A DNA stretch of 64,000 nucleotides from Acanthornis magna (taxonomy: Eukaryota > Chordata > Aves > Passeriformes > Acanthizidae): assembly GCA_036785705.1 (NCBI GenBank), contig JAWUZG010000004.1, forward strand, positions 10,636,501-10,700,500. The letters are read 5' to 3'. A program made the translations under genes and the position numbers. The stretch's first letter is position 1; each line of letters starts with the position of its first letter. A model generated the notes under the pieces. The model was not told the origin of the DNA, did no database searches, and saw only the letters and a list, made by a program, of their open reading frames with translations. Shown piece after piece: positions 1 through 11,235 of the stretch.

Positions 1-1716
1 ACAAACTAAACTGGTTTCTTATGAAGATGCAGTAAAAAAACTACATGCCTAGGCAGTATAGTCTAGTTTATTTTCACCTGAAAGGAACACTACATTTCAT
101 ACACCCTGAGAATATTTCAGAATGCAAACCAAAGCATGATGCAAACAAAATATGAACAATTGGAAGCTTGCTTCAAAATAACAAACAGTTTTGCATTAGT
201 AGCATTTTCTTCAGATAATTCTATATTTTTTTTAGAAATTCCATAATAGCTGCAACTGTAATAATAATGGCCCTACTGGTTTTGTTTTGATTACATAACA
301 TATCTTATAGGAAAATTTACATACGATTTTTTTAAAACTGACTTAAATTCAGTTTTGTGGCATCCTTTTGTATTTGTGCAAGATGATCAGGTCTAGTGAA
401 ACTGTTGTCCTTTCTGCACCAAATATATAGATTATATAGAGACGAACCGTGATGGCCAGTTACCTCATACCTTAAGATACTTTTTTTTATGCTTAGATAT
501 AAGCATTTATGTATGACTTTCTCTGTTAGTTAGTAGATATCTGAAGGTTGTTTCACTTCATTATCATAAATATCTAGAATTATTTGGGATGTTTTACAGT
601 GTCTTGCCTGGCTCCAGCTTCTGTGCAAGGCAGTTTCATATGTAGCAACAGTCAGCTCTCTGTAAGTGTAACTAATATTTCATCAGTACAATCAAGGGGG
701 TACAGAGAAAAGAAATCAGGTTTAGACGTCTAGGACAATCTGAATAACATTCTGCCCTCTCTTATGACTAGGTCACGATTCACAACAGTGGGAGTCCAGA
801 CATCCAGTTCACACAAAGACACCTATGAAGTATTTTAATTCACACATCTTAGGTGATTTGACTTACATTTGAATCCCATCTCTGTATTACACGTAGTAAG
901 ATTACATGTCCTTTCAGAGGACTTTAAATATAATTTAATTTGCTTTCCTGGCAATTAAAACAAAGTGGTGCACCATCTCATACTATCTATATTATCTCTT
1001 TGCATAAGCCATTGTTTACACATATTCATGGTATGTTTTCTATGAGAGACTCAGGAAATAAAGTGTTAATGGAGCCATCAAATTAAACACATCTTTTTTT
1101 CCTGTTTGATGGTTAAATATGTTTTATACTTGTTTATGCAGGTGACTTTGGGGCAAATGTATCTATTACTGAAATAAAACAATCCACTCCTTATTACAAA
1201 AAGATGGCATTTCTACCTTAGAAAAAACAAAATTATGGAAAGCTTGAGAAAATACAAATCAGTCTAAACTGAATAGACATGATAGAGAAAAGCAAGGACT
1301 GTTTTTACCATTCTCTAAGGACATTCAATGAAATCAGCTTCCATTTGGTTAAGAGCCCATAACTAACTGTTCCTCTGCTTATTTGACAGACATTTCACTC
1401 AGAGAGAGAAACTAGTGGCAGAATATTAATATGTCCATGTACTTGTCCACAGAAAATGACACATGCATGGGGGAGGGGAAAGCATTATTTACTGTTTATT
1501 TTGTTGTCATTGTTTTTATGCTTTTTTTTTTCTTAGGGACAAAGCTTGCGGATGGCTTAGTAGGTTGTTTATTATTCTGTCATCTGTGTGGAGGCAAAAT
1601 TAGGAAAGTAATACTGATTAAGCTCATAACCATCTGTAATATCAAGGTCAGCCTAGAAGAAAGTATTTATTGCTCTAAACTTTCATCATGTTTATTCATA
1701 AAGAAATTTCTTTAAA
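1..1716. other. AT-rich non-coding DNA, nothing recognised
   Basis: Stop codons are dense in all frames. The only open frames are under 100 codons and start in low-complexity T-rich sequence. I see no CR1, LTR or tandem-repeat signature. It could be intergenic or intronic. Confidence 0.7.
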
Positions 1717-1721
1717 AATAG
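1717..1721. repeat. Left target-site duplication AATAG
   Basis: AATAG directly precedes the TG start of the LTR at 1722. The same five bases follow the CA end of the LTR at 2733-2737. This exact duplication marks an integrase-mediated insertion and fixes both LTR borders. Confidence 0.9.
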
Positions 1722-2732
1722 TGTTGGTTTTACTTGGCCTGGTTTTTGGTATTTGCCTGCTTTTTGGTACAGAGGTGGCTTCTGTGAGAAACTGCTGGAA
1801 GCTTCCACCATGTCCAGCAGAGCCAATCCCTGCTGGCTCTGAAGATGATGGACATGCCACTGGCCAAGGCTAGGCCAATTCTAATTGGTGGTGGTTACGC
1901 CTTTGTGGTGACATATTTAACAAGAAATCAAAACAAGGGGGCACGCAGTTTTTTTTCTAGCCAACGAAGGAGGAGGAGGTGAGAACATGGAAACAACATG
2001 GAGACACCAAGGTCAGTGGAGAAGGTGGAGGAGGAGGTGCTTCAGGTGCCGGAGTCAAATTTCCTCTGCAGCCCGTGGTGAAGACCATGGCAAAGCAGCT
2101 GTGCCCCTGCAGCCCATGGGGTCCATGGGGGATGCAGAGATCCACCTGCAGCCTGTGTCATGCCAGAGTGGGTGGATGCCTGGAGGAGGCGGTGATCCAG
2201 CGGGAGTCCCAGTGGAGAGGAGGTCCCCTGTTCCCAAGCTGGAGCAGCCTGTCCTTGGAGAACAGCACCCCACAGACGAGTGACCCACACCACAGCAGTT
2301 CTGGGATGACTGCTACTCAAGAGAGTGAACCCACGCTGGAGGAGTTCATGGAGAACTGTGGGAGGGACCCCACAACAAAGTAAGGGAAGGACTCCTCTCC
2401 CTGAGCAGAGGAAGATCTCAGTAATGAACTGACCAAGCCCCCCACACCCTGCTTCCTGAGCTGTTGGTGGGAAGGAGGGAGGGGTCTGGGGGAAGAACAG
2501 TGTTTTAGGGGCTTCTTCTCAGTATCCTCTCTCTATCAGTAATAAATTCACTTTATAACTCTAAGTTGAGCCTGTTTTTCCCTTGGACTGTTTTTTCCCA
2601 GTCCTTATCTCAACTCAGGACACTTTTGTTTCATTTTTTTTTTCTCTCTCATCAGCCCAGCCGCAGCAGGGGAGAGAGCGAATGAGCAGCTGTCGTGGGT
2701 GCCTGGTGTTTGGCCAGTGTCAAACCATGACA
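1722..2732 (+). mobile_element. Complete solo LTR (1011 bp), endogenous retrovirus, family A
   Basis: The element begins TGTTGGTTTTAC and ends CAAACCATGACA, so it has the TG...CA termini of a retroviral LTR. It is flanked by a perfect 5-bp duplication (AATAG). A CCAAT motif lies near 1873 and a TATA-like ACATATTTAA at 1911-1920. An AATAAA polyadenylation signal at 2541-2546 is followed by T-rich sequence. It aligns by eye over most of its length with the LTR at 59569-60955, and its 5' half resembles the reverse LTR at 11236-12210. No gag, pol or env sequence is attached, so it is a solo LTR. The 5-bp duplication fits a class III (ERVL-like) or class I element; the family name was not checked. 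Its open frames on both strands (up to 134 codons) are incidental to the GC-rich U3/R region. Confidence 0.9.
2541..2546 (+). promoter_or_regulatory. LTR polyadenylation signal AATAAA
   Basis: AATAAA sits at the expected R/U5 position of the LTR, about 190 bp before its 3' end. The corresponding signal in the second family member is at 60749-60754. Confidence 0.65.
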
Positions 2733-2737
2733 AATAG
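2733..2737. repeat. Right target-site duplication AATAG
   Basis: This exactly matches the five bases before the LTR start at 1722. Confidence 0.9.
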
Positions 2738-5700
2738 CATTCCAGTCTAAATGCACACAAAATATCATTCTAGGGAGAGCAAAAACAATTGCCAACGCAT
2801 TTGAACACTGAAAATGCCAAAAAAGTGTGTGAAGAGTCAAAATTATTAACAATTAAATTCAAAGTAATCTCTTTCAATTAAATGTATAATAACAAACCCT
2901 TGAGAGCAACCAGTCCAAAAAACTAGTTGAGAACATTGTGGTCCTGTTTGTTTTTTTGCAAGAAAACAATAATACATTCTCTAGAGATTCACAGTATTAT
3001 TCAGGGCAGGTAGCTGAAATCAGCAGATTTCAACTATGCCCACATGACCAAACAACACTAAGGGTATGATGTGACTGTACTCCAAAATAAAATCAAAAAT
3101 ATTCTGCTGTGTCTATATCTAAAAAATGTGTGAACTTGCTTTCCAGGTTTACATCTCATAATTGGATCTAAATATGATATGTAAGATATTGCTTTAAGCT
3201 TATGCAACTATAAGTTATCTAACCAGGAAATTAAACTAAAGAAAGAGGATAAATGAAAAATATTTTTAATAATAGTTTCTTTCTGAGTATGAAGTTACTA
3301 AGAAATATGGAGTGTTACCTTGCTAAGACAGGATATTTCCAAGTAAATTTTAATCTATGAAAATAAGGAGAAATTCTGTAGTGTGAGAAAGCCTGCATTA
3401 GTACATGTGCACACTGTAGACTAAATCACATTAATGTTCTCTATATACATTGTAAAAATAATTGAGCAGAAAACCATTAATAACTCTTTATGTGTATGTT
3501 AAGTTAATGTGGGTGGAATGCTGAAATACATGGGAAAGAATCAAAAGAGATGACAGAACAAGAAGGTACTATTTAAACAGAAAGGAAAAGATTGCAATTT
3601 TGTTAGAAAAAAGACATGGAAGAACTGAAAATTTTTACATCACAGTAGAACTGGGATCTTTGAGGTAGTGGTTATAATCTCATTGCAACAGCTGAGCATT
3701 GCAAGTTAAGAGCCATTTCTCAACTAAATTTTTAGTTAAGCTTCTGAGTGATGCAAGTCTCATTTTTTAAATTCATTGGGCCTTAATGATTTTTGCTGGT
3801 ACAACAAAGATCATACTTCACAAGCTTACACATTTTCTACTTGTTGAAAAAAAAATCCAACTGAAGAAGTTCTAAAATATTAATGTATTGCATTTACTTT
3901 ATTGAGTTGTAAAGTGACCATCAAACAGACAAATTTTTAGCAAAAATAAAAAAATCAATTGTTACACAGATTTTTTACTTAGAAACATAGTGAGAAAGAA
4001 AATTCAGTAAAACCTTTATGTACTGACAATTTCTCTTTTTTCTCTTTTTTTTTTTTTTCTGTTGCTAAAGAGAATCTTGTGACAATTATAAACTGAGAAT
4101 GCAATAATCAGCACACAATACTGTAAATTGAACCCAAACGCTGAAATAGTGTAACTTGCCCTAGTATAGAAATATTTTGTAACACTGTGATGGCATAACC
4201 AGACAGATATGATTTTAAATAAATGTTTGAGCAATGTGACAATTCAAGGCATAAAGAAAGACTGTGTTTGTTTCACCACAAGGTATCCAAGTGATAGAAG
4301 AACAAATTGCAAGGAAAATAGAACATCAAACAGGAAGGGCATCCTCCTGCATATACAAGAGATATAACAGGATACAACAAAAATAAGCTGGATCAGTAGC
4401 AGATGAGACACCCCACTTATTAGAGAGGCACATGACAAACCTGTTAGGCATAAGTGAAGTAAATCATTAAAGTCATTTCAATTCAGTTTTTTTTTATTTT
4501 GCCCAAAGAGTTCTTACATCCAATCACTCTGATATCGTTTACAAAGAGCCACCAAAGACCACAGCCATCAACGATAACTTATGATTTGAGCTTCCTAGCA
4601 CTACATATTCACAACTACTTTAAGCCTTAGGTAATAAGGGTAAACAGCCTTAAATATGTGGTAAATAAGGAGTAATGATGTGCAAAAGTAACAATTTAAA
4701 AAAAATTGTTAATAAGTGAATTAAAGTGAATAGGTGAAGTAAAGTGTTTTCTTATTTAATTCGCTTAGTTTTTAGTTTAAAACTGCCTTAAATTGTCACT
4801 CTTCTAAATACTCCCACCACAACAATTTTTAACTCTCTAATAAATATCAGCAGATCAGTAGGTTTGTCTGTTTGACATAATGAGTAATTGCTACCGCCAA
4901 TATTATAGAAGCAAAGGCAAAGTTGATGCATGGGCAAAGGGAAGAGGTAGAAGGAGTGTGCTCGGACCCGCTCCTTCAACAGATGTGCACAGATTAGTTT
5001 AAGACAGCTATGAAACCACACTTTTGTTGTTCCCTCAATGTACCTATTTATGTAAAGACAATCCAATATTTTTATACTCGTCATAACTTACTTTTTAATC
5101 TCAATAATATGTTCACTTCTTGGGTACATCTCCACATCAAGTAGAGGATTCCTTGGTTCATAGGTTTTTAAATTTTCAGTATTATCTGATAGCAGGATGT
5201 TTCAAAGCTAGGGAAAGTGTGAATAGAGTATATAGAGAGAATTTACCAATATATATGTAAATTATTCATATATAACAATACTAATATATATGTGGTGAGA
5301 ATGACTAATTGCTTATAAGAAGTTGGCACAATATTGAATCTTGCACTATTCTACTCCTTAAATATTTTACTGTCTTCTTTTCCATTTAGGAATTAAAATA
5401 TTGCTTTCAAGAAGAATTCCCAAGAGCTTGTCTTATTCTCTTCTGCATTGTAAAGCCAGAAGTACAACTAAATGGTTTAGATTTTTTGTGTGCAATTTAT
5501 CTTTCAAACATATTTATTTAAAGACTATTTGATTTCTTCTTAGTAGCTACAACATGTAAAAAGCAAAAGACAGAACATAATCCTTTGCTTTCCCTTTTTT
5601 CTTTATGCAAGAGCAAAGACACCGTAAATGGAGTATTATTTATCAACATTACTGTTTAAGATTTGCTTTGACTTATAAGAAAGTTGACTTCATCTTTGAA

Positions 5701-6067
5701 GTCAGAAAGATAAAAAAGAACCATTTTTCTTTCCTCCTGCTTTTATTTCTTTTGAAATGCTTGTTTAAGCAAGTGATATTAAATGTGAAGCATAATATTA
5801 GTAGTCTTTGATGAAATACTAGGAGAAAAACAAAGGAACAGTTCTGTGTCAAAGTCTAGATATGTCCCGTCCTTGAGAATTTCCCTAGTAAATTCTAACA
5901 TTGCATGAATTCCTTGAAATCAGTGCTTATATTAGTAAAGCAAGAATCACAGTGTTCAAAGACAATTGGGGATCTGGTTGATAATGATACAAACCCACCA
6001 CCAAAACCATCCATCTTCCATCACCTCTGAAAGACTGAGACAGTCAGGCAAGGTTTCTTGTAACTTT
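2738..6067. other. AT-rich non-coding DNA
   Basis: No gene or transposon is recognised. A T-rich tract lies near 4035-4060 and an ATATAT-rich patch near 5250-5295. Open frames are all below 100 codons and none has a recognisable domain. Confidence 0.65.
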
Positions 6068-6092
6068 AAAAAAAAAAAAAAAAAAAAAAAAA
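6068..6092 (+). repeat. Poly-A tract, 25 uninterrupted A
   Basis: There are 25 consecutive A residues between a C/A/T-mixed left flank and GAAATGTCAC on the right. It could be the tail of a retroposed sequence lying upstream, but no source gene or flanking duplication was recognised. It could equally be a simple repeat. Confidence 0.85.
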
Positions 6093-6197
6093 GAAATGTC
6101 ACGCTCACCTTCAAGATGGGCAAGCAAGAAACAGAGATTCAGGGTACATATAGGACAAGAGAATAGCTGAGAACAGCCATTTACTGAGGGCGGATTG

Positions 6198-6835
6198 ATG
6201 CCTGACCAAATTGATTTCCTTCTCTAACAGGAAGATCAGCTTGGTGGGCAGGGGAGGAGAAGTGCCTGCCCTAATGTCACCAAGATTTTTTACATGGTGT
6301 CCCACAGCACACCTTCTTGTAGCTGTATTGGAAAAAAATGGTCTGGATACACAGAATGACAAGCTGGGTGAAAAATTGACTAAATTGCCATGTTGAAAGA
6401 ACAATTGTCAGCAGTTCAAAATGCAGCTTTAGCCAGATATTATACGTCAGCCTCAGTTACTTCTTAGAGTTGATACTGAGGTCAATATTGTTCAACATCC
6501 TCATTAACGGTCTGCATGCTGAGGGAAAATACACTTTCAGCATGCCCCTGGACAAGAGGACAGCTTTTACACTGAAGGACTGGCTGCCTCTGTAAAGGTT
6601 TTCAACTGACCAGAGAAATGGGTGGAAAAAATAACTTCAATTTCAATAGCCCTGTATGTTGGACAAAATAACACCATTTAAGAGTACAGGCTGGAAGCTA
6701 ACTGCCTAGACAGAAAAGAGACAAAGCAGTTTTTTGAGACAACAAGTTGAACAGAAGTCAGCAGTGTGCTTCTGCAACACTGAAAGCTAAGTGCCTGCTG
6801 GGCTGCATTTATGAGACACTGGGAAAGTGTTAGGA
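6198..6835 (+). mobile_element. CR1 LINE fragment, ORF2 reverse-transcriptase region, degenerate
   Basis: The order of recognisable pieces follows the second open reading frame of CR1 (a non-LTR retrotransposon). It starts with the segment before the palm domain (near 6198-6300), continues with the region near 6360-6400 corresponding to a W-x-x-N-W-L type segment, and then a remnant of the LFNI-type stretch at about 6488-6510. It ends near 6790-6830 in the downstream thumb-proximal region. Stops and indels are frequent, so it is inactive. Both ends are truncated; no 3' UTR is present. Confidence 0.7.
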
Positions 6836-7082
6836 ACAAATATCATATGTTTGCTGTATTTTGACGATTCCTTAGGTATCTGTTTATGGCCATTTCAGGA
6901 GAAAAATTCTGATCTGATCCAGTGGGGTCACTCTCATGTTCTAAAAGTGATGAATTCCTTACACAAACTAGAGAAAATACTGCTACCTGTAGAATAGTTT
7001 TTCAACAGATAACTTCAAGGAATGCACTATAATGGCTGGCTGGGAGAGTCTTTGAATGTATCTTTAATACTAAGAGGAAAAA

Positions 7083-7382
7083 TCATGGAATATCCTGAGG
7101 ATTTGAGGAGAGGCCGCCCCAGTGCAGAGCAGAGCAGGACAATCCCCTCCCTTGCCCGGCTGGCGATGCTGTGCTTGATGCCCCCCAGGACACACTTGTC
7201 CCTCCTGGCTGCCAGGGCACTGCTGACTCATATTGAACTTATCCTTGACCAGGACTTCCAGATCCCTTTCCGTGGTACTGCTCTTCAGCATCTCATCCCC
7301 CAGCCTGTACGTATATCCAGGGCTGCCCCATCCCAGGTGCAGAATCCAGTACTTGCCCTTGTTAAATTTTATATGGTTAGTA
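7083..7382 (-). mobile_element. CR1 LINE fragment, reverse, internally deleted
   Basis: On the minus strand the sequence from about 7382 down to 7102 is the CR1 ORF2 region after the reverse-transcriptase core. It is relatively GC-rich and well preserved compared with its surroundings. At about 7083-7100 it jumps to AATCATGGAATATCCTGAGG, which reads like the CR1 3'-terminal region. Most of the C-terminal coding sequence and 3' UTR between these parts is missing. The 154-codon open frame that spans it on the plus strand is antisense and incidental. Confidence 0.75.
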
Positions 7383-9238
7383 ATTTTCTAATCATAAATA
7401 AACCTCTAAGCTGTTTTCCTCTTAAGGACGTAAGAGATACTCATCTCACTAGGCAGAAAAACCTTTTCATAGATAAACTGAAGTAAGTTGTTTTTCAAAC
7501 AGGAGTAAGGTTAAATCACTAAGAGAGCTACTTGGAAAAAGAGCCACATTAGCAGATGGGAATTTCAGTGCTCCTTGGACTTGCCCTTTAAAAAGAAGTT
7601 TATGTCTTGGAGCAGAAGAAATTCAGGAGGCAATCCCTGGGCTGTCAAGGTCAGTGCACAGCAGAACCTGAAGCCAGCAACACAAGGGAGTGTGATATTA
7701 TTGCCATTATAATTACATTTGGGGTTTTTTTCAGTCTTTTCTCACCTATAGATAGATATAGTAGGTACAGTTTTGACCCAAATCAAGAGAAAGTTTAAAC
7801 TCACAAATGTGGATATGTAGCAGGTTGCCCTAAGTACTATACACCCACAACCCTTGCAGGCACTGTCTTCATGCTTTAGAATTTGCTTTCTTTGGATTAG
7901 ACATTTAATAGACATTTAATTTGCTGTTGAGATATTGCAGAGCAAATATATTACATCAATCAAGCAGAAATTAACTGATTGATTTTAATTATGCTGTAAT
8001 AAGATGCCACTGCTTCAAGGGTTTCATCCAAGGGTGAATTTTTATTACAAAATTCTGTAAAAAAATTTAATGGAACAGCAAAAAGTCTTAGCTTATATCT
8101 CAACTACAGTGCATCATCTCCTTCTTTTTACGACTGTGCATTTATGGCTCTATTGTAAATGAAAAGAAAACTGCTCATGCTTGATGAATTGCTCAGTGAT
8201 ATAAAGTAAGTTGTCCTAAGTCTTGATCAAGCATGCCCATCATCCCAATAATGCCCTCTGACTAGCTTTATGTTTGATTGTTTGCATTCCACAAAGCCTT
8301 CTCTCACTTACCAATTTTGCAGCTCAGATGCAGTCCTTCTCACTGAACAGAAACTCTGTATATTACAGTGATTATGCCCTCAGGTATTTTTGTCACGCCA
8401 TGCTTGCTGCACATTCTATAGTACAATTGCAGCAAAGAGAATGGGAGACCCTAATGGCTTTATGACGGCAGAAATATACATATGCTTGCAAAATCTTCCC
8501 TCCCTGCCCATCCACTCGAAACAGAGCACAATTTGCCTGAACACTTTACTTGTACATGATATTTCAATATCTGAACATATTTTAGCCTTAGAAGTTTCCT
8601 ATTTAAACAAACTAATTACTGTCAAGGAAATCTATTTAAAAAAACTCATAAAAAATCCCAAACCCCTGATAATCTATACAATTTTTATACCTGAGACATG
8701 TATATTTTTCTCTTTTGCACTAAAATTTTATCTAGACTGTACAGTGGGGACACCATAGTTTTTATCTCTTTAAAGAGGAAATAATGTTTGTCAACAACAG
8801 CAAATACCATTTCTGATTTGGGACTACATCATGTCTTTTATATATACAAATGCAGTAATGAATGGGATTCTCTGATTTTGATTTTAACAACGCTTTAAAA
8901 TGGTCTTTTGTAAGAAATATGACATATATAAATAATAGGATCCTGAGTTTACATAAGTCTTTATGTTTTTGGGACGGGATGTAGTACTTCTATGCTATGT
9001 TTGATGTCATATGATATATATAAGCAGATAATGTGGCTGTCCATCTTAACCTTAAAGACTGAAACCATACAGGTCAAATTAAGTCACAAATGCATTCAGT
9101 GCTTACTGGATACACAGGAACATGTTAGTTGAAGTGGCTTTAGGGAAAAAAAAAACCCACTAGCTATTAACAGCATAAAGAAAGAAAAAAAAATACTATC
9201 TTAAGGGAAAAAAACCCCATAGAATTTAGAATATAAAA
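7383..9238. other. AT-rich non-coding DNA
   Basis: No transposon or gene is recognised. Open frames reach 122 codons (8390-8758) but show no domain, no biased composition and no splice-site support. Confidence 0.6.
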
Positions 9239-9244
9239 GTGGAT
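9239..9244. repeat. Left target-site duplication GTGGAT
   Basis: Six bases before the LTR at 9245 are repeated exactly at 9757-9762. A 6-bp duplication is typical of ERVK (class II) integration. Confidence 0.9.
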
Positions 9245-9756
9245 TGTTGTAGTTGTGTAAAAGAAATGAGGTCGATGAGACAAAGGGTGGCAGGAGGAAA
9301 CTCCTCCCCAAGCTCTCCTTTATTCAGGGTAAAGGGTTGCTGGTGGTCGGGAGGGAGAGCAGGGGAAGAGGGCCCGACCGTCTCCCCTGCACCCACCAAA
9401 GGTACGCAGGAGAAGGAGGCACCGACTGCAGGGTGCAGCCAGTTAAGTATGGGGAAGGACAACCAGTAGGGGAGGAGGGGGAGGGCGGGTACAAGCAAAT
9501 AGAACCAATCGTTACATAAAGGGGTGGGGTACAATTCAAACAAACCAATCATATACATAACGGAATAGAAGGGTCTGGAGGGATGGGCGGATCCTGAGCC
9601 CTGGGCACACCTTACCCCACCCCTCGGGGCGGACTCAGCTCACCGTGGGCGGAGCTGCCCTGGGAGGCGGCGGCAGATCCAGAATCTCTCCCGCCCAGGC
9701 AAGGCTGATCCTCCCAAGAAGCATCGGCCTGGGAGTCAGAGGGGCGGACCGCCACA
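9245..9756 (-). mobile_element. Complete solo LTR (512 bp), ERVK-type, family B
   Basis: On the plus strand it starts TGTTGTAGTTGTG and ends CGGACCGCCACA, with perfect 6-bp duplications on both sides. The LTR reads on the minus strand: the polyadenylation signal AATAAA appears as TTTATT at 9319-9324, near the 3' end. Two CCAAT boxes (read as ATTGG on the minus strand) lie at about 9504-9510 and 9543-9549. It is GC-rich, especially at the U3 end (9560-9756), in an AT-rich setting. It aligns with the LTR at 22620-23102. No internal proviral sequence is attached. The overlapping open frames of 74-110 codons on both strands are incidental. Confidence 0.9.
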
Positions 9757-9762
9757 GTGGAT
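9757..9762. repeat. Right target-site duplication GTGGAT
   Basis: Exact copy of 9239-9244. Confidence 0.9.
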
Positions 9763-10129
9763 CACTAAGCTAGATGCCTGGTTTTTGCTTGCAAAATTAA
9801 GCCTGCATTCTTCTGTTGGAAATTATCAATATTTAACTGCCCCTGACAAGACAAAGGCACATAGTATGAACCAAAAATTATTACTGTGAATACATAAGTC
9901 TTTACCTGTAGTGTTTTTATATCAATAATTGATTTTCAGTATGCAATGATACAGAGTTTGGATCTCATTAACAAATTGGGGCATAATTATAAAATATTCT
10001 TTGATAGCATAACTGGCCTAGCAGATAACATTAAAATGATGGAAATAATTATGTATTTCTTTTAAAAAAGTTTTGGAAATGTCTAAGACGTCATTCTTAA
10101 AGTTAAAGCAGAGAATTATGATGAGATTA

Positions 10130-10960
10130 AATTTTCAGAGATAGATACAAAACTGATTGAAAATCTCACTGAATGAACAGATGCCAACCTTTCAATTGGT
10201 TAATATGTGAGGTTTCTGGTCTGGTCACAGTTTTGCTCAATACTTTTATTAAGTTAACTAGTAGAACACAGAGCATACTCTAAAATTTGTTGATGACATC
10301 AACAAATCTGAATCAATCGAATTACAGGGGCTGCAAACAAATTAGATGATTGGATTTTAAAGTCTCCAAAATAAAGATGTTTTGAATTCAGCAAGAATAA
10401 CAGTAAATAGCAGTAGTATAGTGTTACAGTTCAGTTATGTAAAATTCACTAAAACAAAATACAGACTAAACAGTTAAGAGATATTACTGCTTAAAAGATG
10501 GAGGCTCACAGGATGAAGGGGAAGAAATGGTTCTCTGTATGAAAAAGGAAAATGTCATTTAGGAAGCAATATGATTTTTCTGTCCTAAGTTTCAGTCTCA
10601 TCTCGACCCACTCAGAAAGAAATGCATACTCAAAATAGGAGACAGCAAGCAAGAATTGCATGAAAACTTGAAAACATAGCTAAGGAGGAAAGGTCAAAGA
10701 CAATGGTTTTGTTTTATTTAACAGACAAATAAAAAGACTGCCATGAAAAGGATAATAACCAGATGTCCTCATTCTGTTGGCAAAAGAAGAGGTTTATGTC
10801 AAATATAAAAAGAAATTTTCCTCATAATAAAAGCAGTGAACTGTGATTATAGAATACACTTTTGAAGAACTGAATAGATATTTATCTGTGACTATATTTA
10901 TAGTCAAGTAATGTTTCATTCTTCTTCAGTAAAGAACTGAGTGACCTTTTGCAATAACAT
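10130..10960 (+). mobile_element. Ancient CR1-like LINE remnant, strongly decayed
   Basis: The plus strand keeps the order of landmarks of old amniote CR1 elements. A GGTCTGGTCAC block near 10218 is followed by a degenerate segment matching an FxNDL...FADD-type region (10235-10310). An ATTCAGCAAGAATAACAG block follows near 10386. A region near 10700-10860 resembles the part that precedes the 3' UTR. Divergence is much greater than in the other CR1 pieces of this window, and the termini cannot be placed exactly. Confidence 0.55.
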
Positions 10961-11235
10961 CCAGCCAACTACTTACATGACTTTTTTATTGTACGTTAAT
11001 AAAGAATTGAAAAAATATTTCAAGTGTCTTGAGCTATGAGATATGCCAAATTTATTAAGAAATACACCATAATTATATTATAAGATATAAATATATAAAT
11101 AGTGCATGAACATTATTTTCATAATTTATCTAGATATCAAGAACAAGAGGAAAGGAAATGTTCGCTTCTTTATTTCTGTTGCATATCTTCATGGATCAGT
11201 ACTTCAATATCATTGATGAGTTATGGACATCTAAT

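Noticed and set aside
1979..2383. 134-codon plus-strand open frame and overlapping frames
   Set aside because: Inside the family A LTR. Gly- and Pro-rich composition reflects GGAGG repeats, and LTRs of this kind do not encode proteins here.
7022..7486. 154-codon plus-strand open frame
   Set aside because: It reads the antisense strand of a reverse CR1 fragment and runs into flanking AT-rich DNA.
8390..8758. 122-codon open frame
   Set aside because: AT-rich, no domain, no splice-site or regulatory context; expected by chance in a window of this size.
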